Assembly: GCA_030065155.1 (NCBI GenBank)
Contig: JASJDI010000033.1
Coordinates: 1-32,577, forward strand
DNA: 32,577 bases
Origin: Xenococcaceae cyanobacterium MO_188.B29
GTDB lineage: Bacteria; Cyanobacteriota; Cyanobacteriia; Cyanobacteriales; Xenococcaceae
Reading direction: 5' to 3'
Shown: one piece after another, positions 24,476-32,151 of the stretch
Layout: each line of letters opens with the position of its first letter
How positions within the stretch are numbered: position 1 is the stretch's first letter
The notes under the pieces: model-generated
What the model saw: the letters and a program-made list of their open reading frames with translations, nothing else
Database searches by the model: none
What the model was told of the DNA's origin: nothing
Position numbers and translations under genes: made by a program

Positions 24476-24618
24476 ATATCTATGGTTATTAGTATGGAGG
24501 GTGTCATCTATAGTATTTCCTGTGGGTAGACTAAAAAGATTAAACTCGATCGCGATCGAAGATAGGTTTATTTCTTCGCAAGGCGAGCAAAAAATAATAG
24601 AAAAGATTACTAACTATT

Positions 24619-25488
24619 CTAATAATGATGTTGTATGGCTAAAATCAAAGATTGGCATACACTAGTAAGAAAGTTTAAATCTAAAGTATCGATAGTATCG
24701 CTAAATTGATGATAGTGGGGATTGCGTAGATAAGCTGTATCTGTAACCATTATGGCGCGGTAGCCTCGATCCCAAAAAGGACTATGATCGCTTTTTCTAG
24801 TTGCACTAATAGAATTGCCATTGTTAGGTGCAGTTAACCATCGACAGGGAGTACCAGATTGACGAATTTTCCTATCTAAACGCAGCAAATCAGGAAGAGT
24901 TTTGAGATTGCCGACTAAGGCAATAAAATCACCTTGATTGGGATAAAAGTACTTGAGAAAGTCAGCTGGATATTGTTGAGAATTCTCCGATCGATCGCAA
25001 TAACCCAACATTTCCAAAGACAACATTAAACGCAAAGGTTGTTTTTGATTGTAGAGATAATCCGCATAAGCACTACTGCCTGATAAACAATATCTTTCTC
25101 CCTCAAAAAGTAAGCATTCTTCTAGATCAAAAGCAACGAATTGAATGGGATAGCGAGGTGGATTGTTAGCAAAAGCTGAGGCTAATTCTAATAATACCGC
25201 TACGCCTGTAGCATTATCATCTGCCCCAGGTGTTCCTGGTACTGCATCATAATGTGCGCCAATTAAAATGGGAGGCAAGTTTTGATTTTGCTGAGAGATT
25301 AAATTGAGAATAAGATTCTGATATTTGTTCCCTCTTACCTCAAATTCGTGAGTTTTTACTTCTCCCCATTGTGCTAGTTGCTGGCGAATATACTCTTGAA
25401 CGAAAAAATGTCCTCCAGAGGCAATATAGGGATCGCGTTCCCTGACGATTTGTCTGAGATGATTTTCCAGATTTTGTTGGAGAGTCAT
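24619..25488 (-). CDS. M28 family zinc metallopeptidase
   Basis: A 289-residue aminopeptidase-like enzyme of the M28 (PDZ-less, bacterial leucyl/glutaminyl-cyclase-like) group. First zinc ligands: H79 in IGAHYDAVPGTPGADDN and the bridging D91. Catalytic Glu and ligand: E123/E124 in FVAFDLEECLLFEG. A further Asp in LGYCDRSE and a His in HYHQFSDTIDTLD complete the site. No signal peptide is evident, so it is probably cytosolic, or exported in an unknown way. It is monocistronic on the minus strand. The exact substrate cannot be predicted: related proteins range from aminopeptidases to glutaminyl cyclases. Confidence 0.9.
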   Translation of the reverse strand: MTLQQNLENHLRQIVRERDPYIASGGHFFVQEYIRQQLAQWGEVKTHEFEVRGNKYQNLILNLISQQNQNLPPILIGAHYDAVPGTPGADDNATGVAVLLELASAFANNPPRYPIQFVAFDLEECLLFEGERYCLSGSSAYADYLYNQKQPLRLMLSLEMLGYCDRSENSQQYPADFLKYFYPNQGDFIALVGNLKTLPDLLRLDRKIRQSGTPCRWLTAPNNGNSISATRKSDHSPFWDRGYRAIMVTDTAYLRNPHYHQFSDTIDTLDLNFLTSVCQSLILAIQHHY

Positions 25489-25689
25489 ACTAAATAAATT
25501 CTGTGAAATAGAATCCCTAATGCATAGTTTACAGTCACAAGATTCTATACCAGTATTAAATTTAAAATCTACTATGGGTATTTGGTTTAAAATTTTACCC
25601 TAATCAAAAATGGCGATCGCTACTTATTTCTATTCCTGATTTTCCTTACTTAGCTAAAACAAAAGTACTATCTAACTAGCAAGACAATT

Positions 25690-25961
25690 GTGGAACAACA
25701 AATACAAGATGTCATTACTCAAATCTGTCGTTATGATAAAAACGATCCAAAAAGACAAAAAACTTAAATCGTTTACTTATTATTATTCAACAACTACCAG
25801 AAATTTATCGCTCGTCTCACCAAGACTATCCAGAGGCATTTAACCGCACTTTGGAATGGATGAGTAATAACATCGATCGCTTTGAGCCAAAAACAACTTC
25901 TATTCAACAAAGTTTAGTTATTGGGATTAATGGTTATCTCAGTAGACTAATAACTATCAAA
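25690..25961 (+). pseudogene. Frameshifted N-terminal fragment of a sigma-70-like factor
   Basis: From GTG 25690 the frame reads MEQQIQDVITQICRYDKNDP, KRQK, then stops at TAA 25765. One base off, the sequence continues LNRLLIIIQQLPEIYRSSHQ, DYPEAFNRTLEWMSNNI and SLVIGINGYLSRLI. This matches the N-terminal part of a cyanobacterial sigma-70-like protein that usually precedes a DUF1822 gene. The break lies next to a run of six A (25757-25762), and a seventh A would restore the frame. The fragment then joins, in frame, the start of the DUF1822 gene; sigma regions 3 and 4 and the intergenic DNA are missing. I infer deletion plus frameshift. Confidence 0.7.
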
Positions 25962-26903
25962 ATGCATCCGACAAAATCTTCAAATCCAACTATTCTTCTA
26001 GATCTACATGCTCATCGTTATGCAGAACAATTTGCTAGCGAACAAGCCACATCAACAAAAGGAGAACAAGTTTATCTGAATACCCTTTCTGTCTATGCCG
26101 TGCATAGCTATCTCAAAGGTTTTTCGATTAAAACTGCACTGCATCAAAGTGATTGTTGGTATCCTGACTTAAGAGCAATATTCAATGTAGCCGATCTAAT
26201 TTTACCCAACTTAGGAAAGTTAGAATGCCGTTGGGTTTTACCTAGAGAAGAAACTATTTTTATTCCTACCGAGGTAAGAGAAAATCGCCTCGGCTATGTT
26301 TTTCTATTATTTACTGAAGGATTAGATCGAGTAGAGTTATTGGGGTTTATTCCTGGTGAAGATATTAAGCGCGAGACAGAATCAATTACTATTTCACAAC
26401 TACAATCGATCGATGCTTTCTTCGAGACAATTCATCAACTACAAGTAAAAGTAAATCTACATCAATGGTTCATAGGTTTATTTACTCAAGATTGGCAATC
26501 ATTAGAATCCATCATAAAAGGCAGAATGATAAGAAGCCTGTCGATCGATTCTTCAGCTAATAGTATCAGTCGAGGGAAAATCCTTAGCTTAAAACAAAAT
26601 AGGATTGAAATTGAACGAGAAATAATTTTAGTTTTAACACTTACCTCTAAATCCACTACAGAAGCAGAGGTTTGTTTACAGATATATCCTCTTGATGCCC
26701 AAGATAATCTACCACCAGGATTATCAGTACAAGTATTAGATGAATTAGGCAATGCTTGTTTAGAAGCAAAAACCCAAAATGCAGATGATTGGATCAAACT
26801 AGAATTTGATTGTCGAAGTGGAGAAGATTTTAGCCTACAAATTATTTGGAGAGAAATGAAACTTCTAGAACAGTTTGAATTTCTTCTACCTTCCAACTCC
26901 TAA
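25962..26903 (+). CDS. DUF1822 family protein
   Basis: From ATG 25962 (MHPTKSSNPTILLDLHAHRY) the product has 313 residues. The DUF1822 pattern is clear: AHRYAEQFASEQATS...GEQVYLNTLSVYAV, SDCWYP, LPNLGKLECRWVLP, then RENRLGYVFLLF and ELLGFIPG. The C-terminal half is a beta-rich domain ending RSGEDFSLQIIW. Function of this cyanobacterial family is unknown; it is commonly encoded directly after a sigma-like gene, and the remnant of such a gene precedes it here. The frame is open further upstream (to 25851 or beyond), so a sigma-DUF1822 fusion product is possible. The last codons and stop lie in a heptamer repeat. Confidence 0.85.
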   Translation: MHPTKSSNPTILLDLHAHRYAEQFASEQATSTKGEQVYLNTLSVYAVHSYLKGFSIKTALHQSDCWYPDLRAIFNVADLILPNLGKLECRWVLPREETIFIPTEVRENRLGYVFLLFTEGLDRVELLGFIPGEDIKRETESITISQLQSIDAFFETIHQLQVKVNLHQWFIGLFTQDWQSLESIIKGRMIRSLSIDSSANSISRGKILSLKQNRIEIEREIILVLTLTSKSTTEAEVCLQIYPLDAQDNLPPGLSVQVLDELGNACLEAKTQNADDWIKLEFDCRSGEDFSLQIIWREMKLLEQFEFLLPSNS

Positions 26904-27022
26904 CTTCTAACTCCGAACTCTGAGGCAGTGCGTTGGGCGGGTTCCCCGACTTGAAGCAACTGCCGAACCTAAAAGGCGAACTCCTGACTTGTAACTCCGA
27001 ACTCCGAACTCCGAACTCCTAA
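26883..27022. repeat. Heptamer array (AACTCCG type) with an inserted palindromic repeat
   Basis: Heptamers of the form AACTCCT / AACTTCT / AACTCCG occur before and after a 40-nt GC-rich segment (GGCAGTGCG...GCAACTGCC, about 26923-26964). At 26996-27022 the unit CTCCGAA repeats about four times. The array begins inside the last codons of the DUF1822 gene and ends 12 nt before rsmB. It is the same class as the arrays at 8631-8665 and 30388-30425. Confidence 0.8.
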
Positions 27023-27034
27023 CTTTCCCCCTAG

Positions 27035-28381
27035 ATGATCTATTTAACCAATCCTCGTCAACTTGCTTTCTTAGCATTACAAGATGTATATCAAAAAAAA
27101 GCTTATACAGATATTGCCCTCGATCGCTTTTTAAGACAAGCTAAACTAAACAAAGCAGACAAGGGTTTAGCTTGTGAATTACTCTATGGGATAGTTCGTA
27201 GACAAAGAACTCTGGATGCTCTTATTGATGCTTTAGGCAAAAAAAAAGCTCATCAACAACCACCAAAATTACGTATTATTCTGCACATCGGCTTATATCA
27301 GCTACGTTATCTTAGTCAAATTCCTGACTCAGCAGCAGTCAACACCAGTGTAGAATTAGGTAAAAAAAATGGCTTAAGCAAATTAACAGGGGTAATTAAT
27401 GGCATCTTAAGAGAATATCTACGTATTTCTCTCAATAAAGATCCTTTAGTCTTACCTGTTAATCCAGTACAAAGACTGGGGATTTTACATAGTTTCCCTG
27501 ATTGGATTATTCAAACTTGGTTAGAACAACTAGAAAAACCAGAAGTAGATCGATTATGTAATTGGTTTAATCAAACTCCCTCTATCGATCTTAGGGTAAA
27601 TATATTGAAAACTTCTGTAGAAGAAGTAGAAACCGCCTTATCAAAAGCAGGAGTATCTGTATCTCGCTTACCTTATTTACCTCAAGCACTAAGATTAACT
27701 GGTGGTGCTGGTGCAATTCAAAAACTGCCAGGTTATCAGGAAGGTTGGTGGATAGTACAAGATAGTAGCGCACAGCTAGTAACCCATCTTCTCGATCCTC
27801 AACCAGGAGAAATAGTGATTGATGCTTGCGCTGCCCCAGGAGGAAAAACCACTCACATTGCTGAATTAATGCAAGATAGCGGTACAATTATAGCCTGCGA
27901 TCGCGATGGCAAACGCCTCAAAAAAGTCCAAGCTAATGCCCAAAGACTAGGATTGCGATCGATTCAAACTTGTGTCGGCGATAGTCTTCAGTTAGAACAA
28001 TTTAGAGAAAAAGGCGATCGAGTTTTACTAGACGCACCCTGTTCAGGATTAGGGACTCTGCATAAACGTCCTGATATTCGTTGGCGACAAACTCCAGATA
28101 AAATCGAGGAACTTTCCAGGCTACAAACAGACTTATTAAAACAAGTAGCAACTTGGGTTAAACCACAAGGTATTCTAGTTTATGCCACTTGTACCCTCAA
28201 TCTGTTAGAAAATGAAAAGGTGATTAAATCTTTTCTTTCTACTCATCCCCATTGGTCGATCGAAATTCCACCTTCTTTCAATGGACTTCATTTTGTCACA
28301 GCAGAAGGTTGGCTGAAAATATTTCCGCAAAGACACAATATGGATGGATTTTTTCTCGTTAGACTCAAAAAACAAGAATAG
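27035..28381 (+). CDS. rsmB: 16S rRNA (cytosine-967-C5)-methyltransferase RsmB
   Basis: SAM-dependent methyltransferase that modifies C967 of 16S rRNA. The 448 residues comprise an N-terminal NusB-like RNA-binding domain (about 1-140: PRQLAFLALQDVYQKKAYTD, then GLACELLYGIVRRQRTLD) and a Rossmann methyltransferase domain. Motif I is DACAAPGGKTTHIAEL, motif IV is DAPCSGLGTLHKRPDIRW with the release Cys, and motif VI is YATCTLNLLENE with the catalytic Cys. The TerB-like gene starts 1 nt after the stop, so the two are translationally coupled. Confidence 0.96.
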   Translation: MIYLTNPRQLAFLALQDVYQKKAYTDIALDRFLRQAKLNKADKGLACELLYGIVRRQRTLDALIDALGKKKAHQQPPKLRIILHIGLYQLRYLSQIPDSAAVNTSVELGKKNGLSKLTGVINGILREYLRISLNKDPLVLPVNPVQRLGILHSFPDWIIQTWLEQLEKPEVDRLCNWFNQTPSIDLRVNILKTSVEEVETALSKAGVSVSRLPYLPQALRLTGGAGAIQKLPGYQEGWWIVQDSSAQLVTHLLDPQPGEIVIDACAAPGGKTTHIAELMQDSGTIIACDRDGKRLKKVQANAQRLGLRSIQTCVGDSLQLEQFREKGDRVLLDAPCSGLGTLHKRPDIRWRQTPDKIEELSRLQTDLLKQVATWVKPQGILVYATCTLNLLENEKVIKSFLSTHPHWSIEIPPSFNGLHFVTAEGWLKIFPQRHNMDGFFLVRLKKQE

Positions 28382-28382
28382 T

Positions 28383-28811
28383 ATGCAAATAGAACTAACA
28401 CATAAAATGAAACAAATACTCAAAATTTTGATTGGTGCTGCTTGGATAGATGGTGTTATTCAGCCAGAGGAAAGAAAATATTTACATCGTATAGCCAAAG
28501 ACTACCAACTCTCTGACGATCCAGAAATTCAACCCTTACTATCGGAACTAAAAGTAGTAAAACCAGAAGAATGTTATCAATGGTTACAAGACTATTTAGG
28601 AGAAAACCCAACTCAGGAAGATTATCAAGAATTGCTAGAAAAAACTAGTGGCTTAATTTATAGTGATGGAGATGTCGATATTCGAGAAGTTAAATTGATT
28701 GAAAAGTTACAACTACTCGATCCTGCTAATGAACCAGAGCTATCAGTTTTTGATAAAGCTTTGAGAAAAATCCAGAAGTTATATCGACAAGCAGTAGAAC
28801 AACAAATATGA
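28383..28811 (+). CDS. TerB-like protein
   Basis: 142 residues from ATG 28383; an upstream in-frame start at 28344 would overlap rsmB by 38 nt and is not needed. The helical domain has two acidic sites typical of TerB-like (TerB/DjlA-type) folds: AAWIDGVIQPEERKYLHRIA near residue 25 and IYSDGDVDIREVKLIEKL near residue 98. Such sites may bind metal ions. The function of these small cyanobacterial proteins is not established, and tellurite resistance should not be inferred. The gene begins one base after rsmB and very likely shares its transcript. Confidence 0.85.
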   Translation: MQIELTHKMKQILKILIGAAWIDGVIQPEERKYLHRIAKDYQLSDDPEIQPLLSELKVVKPEECYQWLQDYLGENPTQEDYQELLEKTSGLIYSDGDVDIREVKLIEKLQLLDPANEPELSVFDKALRKIQKLYRQAVEQQI

Positions 28812-28853
28812 AAGCTAACCTGCCTATTTGTTGATAATTTTAATTCTTTTCTC

Positions 28854-29441
28854 CTAATTGCTAGTTTTTGCCAGCATAGCTTTAGAAAACCGACGCAGTT
28901 GCGCTCGCAGGTATTTCTTTTGGTCAAGGGCGTGAAGGATAATAAAAGCTAAAAAGGTGTAAGATATCCAAAAATGAACGCTATCGGCAAATCCAGATAC
29001 TTCCCATTGCTCGTTGGGAGGAAATATGGGGGGTAAGATTATGCCAGTGGCAAAAATTCTAATGTCATGAGAGCCAACATTGGAATCAAAATAGCCACTA
29101 AGTGGCACTAAGAGCATGAAAAAGTAAAGAATCATGTGGAGGGTAACTGTTTTTAGCCAACCTTTTTTGTGCTTAGGTCGATTTCGTCTATATCTATGTA
29201 GCATGACCGACAATAGCAAAGAAATCCTCGCTAACAATATACTCATAACCACCACTCCCAGGGTTTTATGAGTGTCGAAAATAGTTTCTCGATAAGATAG
29301 AGATTCTGGCAAACCTGCCATATATTTACCACCAATAAATAGTAATAAATAGCAAAATGCCATTAACCAATGTAAGAACCATAAACGTTGAGCTGGTGAC
29401 TTTTTTCTTGCTTTTTTTACTTTAGGTTGAACTAGTGACAT
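28854..29441 (-). CDS. Cytochrome b561-like membrane protein
   Basis: A 195-residue protein with four hydrophobic segments: LHWLMAFCYLLLFIGGKYMA, then TLGVVVMSILLARISLLLSV, then VTLHMILYFFMLLVPLSGYF, then FWISYTFLAFIILHAL. His residues in the first helix (LHWLMA), at DTHKTLG, in TLHMIL and in the last helix (VHFW / ILHAL) are placed for two haem b groups, as in bacterial cytochrome b561. It probably passes electrons in the membrane. AGGA precedes the ATG. It is the last gene of the minus-strand group, 51 nt after the SDR gene. The electron donor and acceptor are unknown. Confidence 0.85.
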   Translation of the reverse strand: MSLVQPKVKKARKKSPAQRLWFLHWLMAFCYLLLFIGGKYMAGLPESLSYRETIFDTHKTLGVVVMSILLARISLLLSVMLHRYRRNRPKHKKGWLKTVTLHMILYFFMLLVPLSGYFDSNVGSHDIRIFATGIILPPIFPPNEQWEVSGFADSVHFWISYTFLAFIILHALDQKKYLRAQLRRFSKAMLAKTSN

Positions 29442-29492
29442 GAAAATTCCTCTTTTATCAAGAACGTAAAATTAACTTTTTGTTCGTAAGGC

Positions 29493-30260
29493 TTAACTCT
29501 GAGCAAATCCCGCATCTACTACCAATGTCTGACGAGTGATTGCTCTGGATGTGTTTGAAGCTAGGAATAAATAAGTTCCAGTTAATTCATCGGGTGTAAG
29601 TTCGATGGGAATCGCTTGTTGTTCGTATAAATTTTTATGTTTAGCTTCTGGTGTAATCCATTGACTCAGTTGTCTTTCTGTCATAATCCATCCAGGGGCA
29701 ACTGCATTAACCCGAATATGATGTTTTCCTACTGCTTGCGCCAAACTACGAACCATACCAATGATTGCTGCTTTGGTGGTGTTATAGGCAATCATGTCTG
29801 GTTTAGCTACCCAGACAACATGAGAACTGGTCATAATAATGCTACCTTCACCAGCTTCGATCATGTCTGGTAAAAGTTCGCGACAGGTAACAAAATAATG
29901 CACCACATTAAGTTGAAACAAATCGTTCCACTGCTGTTCGGACATTTCTAGTAGTGAATATCTAGGATCGTAACCTGCATTATTAATCAATACTTTTACT
30001 ACAGGTCTTTCCGCTTTTATCTTGGCTAAGGTTTTAGTAAGTGCTGAAGTATTGGTTAAATCTACGGTGTAGAGATTGACTTTTCCCCCAAACTGCTCAC
30101 ATTCCTTGACAACAAGTAAACCTTTTTGATAATCGCGATCGAGGATAGTTACCTCTGCACCTTGTTGGGCAAATGCTCTGGTTAAAGCTTTGCCAATTCC
30201 ATTACTACCACCTGTAATTAAAACGTGTTTTTCTTTGAGATCGGGATAAGTAGGATTCAT
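29493..30260 (-). CDS. SDR family NAD(P)-dependent oxidoreductase
   Basis: A 255-residue classical short-chain dehydrogenase. The cofactor motif TGGSNGIG is at residues 16-23, with LDRD after beta-2 (the Asp favours NAD). NNAG is at about 93-96, and the catalytic set is S145/S146 in TSSHVVW, Y159 and K163 in AYNTTKAA. The closing motif is VAPGWIMTE. AGGA is seen upstream of the ATG. It lies between the TIM-barrel isomerase remnant and the cytochrome b561-like gene on the same strand, which suggests oxidation or reduction of a sugar or cyclitol, but substrate identity is inference only. Confidence 0.93.
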   Translation of the reverse strand: MNPTYPDLKEKHVLITGGSNGIGKALTRAFAQQGAEVTILDRDYQKGLLVVKECEQFGGKVNLYTVDLTNTSALTKTLAKIKAERPVVKVLINNAGYDPRYSLLEMSEQQWNDLFQLNVVHYFVTCRELLPDMIEAGEGSIIMTSSHVVWVAKPDMIAYNTTKAAIIGMVRSLAQAVGKHHIRVNAVAPGWIMTERQLSQWITPEAKHKNLYEQQAIPIELTPDELTGTYLFLASNTSRAITRQTLVVDAGFAQS

Positions 30261-30387
30261 GCACTTTTTCCTGTCTAATATTTGGGCTTTAAATCAATAC
30301 TGTTGGATGACCGAATTCAAAATTAAATAAACTACAAGCCTTATCATTTAAGTCGAATCCAAGTTAAGGAAAGCTTTAAGCCTATTC

Positions 30388-30425
30388 CCAACAACTCCTA
30401 ACTACGAACTACTAACTCCGAACTC
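30388..30425. repeat. Heptamer array at the end of the isomerase gene
   Basis: AACTCCT-AACTACG-AACTACT-AACTCCG-AACTCTG: five heptamers sharing the AACT core. The array overlaps the stop codon and supplies the last residues (SSELVVRS) of the sugar isomerase frame on the minus strand. Confidence 0.8.
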
Positions 30426-31186
30426 TGTTGACTGGCTAACCAGTTTTTGCTGACCATAACGTAGGATTCGATCTGCTCTATACTTCCATCAATTGAAGAA
30501 CCCGGTATCTGGCGTCGATAGGCACATTCAATTATTATCGGTCCGCTATATTGAATTGTGTCGAGAGCAGCCAATTGAGCATCAAAGTTAGTATGACCAA
30601 ATCCAATGCCTTGGCGATTAGAATCGGCAATTTGATAGATACTTAGTTTATCTCTACATCTGAGGATCGCTTTAACTGGATCGTCTTCTTCTAAATTCAT
30701 GTGAAAAGCATCCAAAATAATGGTCATGTTGGCAGCATTAATTTCTGTCAGCAGAGCAAGAACCTCTCGGCTATTGAGAATGAAGCGACATAAATAACGA
30801 TTTAGTGGTTCAAAACCCAACTGAATCTTAGCCGATCGCGCATGAGCAGCAATCTCTTGACAGGATTGAGCCAGAATTTCTAGCGAACCCGAATAGATAC
30901 TACCCATTTGATTTTGAATGTATTCGTGACAGGTAATAATCGGCAGGGACGAACCCTCACCGAGTTCGGCACCATAGTCAATTAGCCTTTTATAGTAATC
31001 GATCGCGTTTCTTCTTAAATTAGAGTCACTGCTGGCTAAATCGACATTCCCTGGAGTTAGAGAAAAAATTTCTAACCCTCGCTCTGCGAAAATTTCTCTG
31101 ACATCTTTAGCTGCAAGGCGATCGATATCTGCATATAGTTCTACACCATCCAATCCTATGTGCACGATCGTTTCGGCAAGAGCGAC
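30398..31186 (-). pseudogene. TIM-barrel sugar isomerase/epimerase lacking its N-terminus
   Basis: Xylose-isomerase-like TIM-barrel family (sugar phosphate isomerase/epimerase, AP_endonuc_2). Family sequence begins at ALAETIVHIGLDGVELYADI and runs to the end: PIITCHEYI, IQLGFEPLNRYLCRF (metal-binding Glu), TIILDAFHMNLEEDDP (Asp and His ligands), ADSNRQGIGFGHTNF and IIIECAYRR (final Glu). The active site is complete, but about the first 15 residues (first beta strand) and the ATG are missing. Upstream codons in the same frame, back to a TTG at 31231, come from the MFS gene read in the wrong frame. The frame could still be translated from that TTG, so inactivity is likely but not certain. Confidence 0.7.
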
Positions 31187-31910
31187 TAAAGTAAGCACCA
31201 AACAAAAGAATAAATAAGGCAAGTACGGCAAAAAGCAATCCTACTACTTGGCGATGATTGATACTTTGGTAAATATTGCGTAAGTAGACTTGGAAGTTAA
31301 AATCTGACTGCTGCGGTAATGGGGGAAGCTTGAGGGCAAATATCACTAACAAGGCAATCGGAACTGCTGCTAAGGACAGTAGAAAAGGATAACGCCATCC
31401 CAGTCCCGCTAATCCACCACTAATTAACGGGTACACGGCTAAACTAATACCGATCGCGCTACCGTTAAATGCCATAGCAGAGGTAAGTTTTTTACCTCGA
31501 TACAGATCGCTGATTACTGTAAGTGCTAAAGATTCTAAAGGTGCAGCACCAATCCCTTGTACAAAACGCCATTCCAACAAAGTACGAAAATTCGGCGCAA
31601 AGGCACACACCACTCCTGCAAGCGCAAATAAGAGTAGAGCAGGTACTAAGATCTGTTTTCTGCCGAAGCGATCGGCTAATACTCCAGCGATCGGCGTACC
31701 GATGGCAATAGGAATAACAAAGGCTGTAATTACCAATCCGATTTGTTCGGGAGCAATTTTTAGTTCTCGAGCTAGTGAGGGTAAAACTGGACCGATACTA
31801 CTCGATCCCAAAACTGCCATCAAGGTTATACCAATGACAATCTGAAGATTCAGTTCTCGATCGAGCCGAAGTGGCGATTGATTTTTAGTTGAATTAATTG
31901 ATATTTTCAC
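31107..31910 (-). pseudogene. MFS transporter, N-terminal half only
   Basis: Starts normally at ATG 31910 and encodes about six to seven transmembrane helices of a drug/sugar:H+ antiporter-type MFS protein. VLGSSSIGPVLPSLARELKI is in TM1, motif A is GVLADRFGRKQIL between TM2 and TM3, WRFVQGIGAAPLESLALTVI is TM4, and GISLAVYPLISGGLAGLGWR is TM5. After TM7 (VVGLLFAVLALFILLFGAYF) the sequence turns into a basic, unrelated tail (SRSCRNDRAHRIGWC...) that is the isomerase gene in another frame. The second half of the transporter is gone, so transport is very unlikely. Confidence 0.75.
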
Positions 31911-32151
31911 GATTTTAGACTTGATTCACTAAAAGCAAAGAAAATCTCTTCCTTCCAAGGAAAAGAGGAATAGTCTAATAACTAATGACCAAAAACACTA
32001 AGAACAATAAACTTGCAACGAAAAATTCTCATCCCTAGTTACAATTAGGTTAGAAATCCAAGCCTATCTCAGCTTGGCAGAGCAGAGATAAGCCGGATTT
32101 GTTTTTAGAAGTGGTCAAGACTTACACACAGAAAGAGGATTGTGGAGTTTT
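31911..32151. other. Intergenic region with a hairpin after the cyclase gene
   Basis: On the minus strand, about 75 nt after the cyclase stop, CCAAGC / GCTTGG (32058-32077, 8-nt loop) forms a hairpin followed by ATTTCT. A competing pairing of GAGATA with TATCTC overlaps it. It may terminate the cyclase transcript and would then separate it from the MFS gene. No coding frame is seen. Confidence 0.4.

Noticed and set aside
24435-24665. 76-codon plus-strand frame overlapping the small protein gene
   Set aside because: It overlaps the better-supported gene at one end and the M28 peptidase gene at the other, has no Shine-Dalgarno and no recognisable sequence.
26883-27022. Possible CRISPR array
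   Set aside because: The units are 7 bp and directly adjacent, with no unique spacers; this is a heptamer repeat array.
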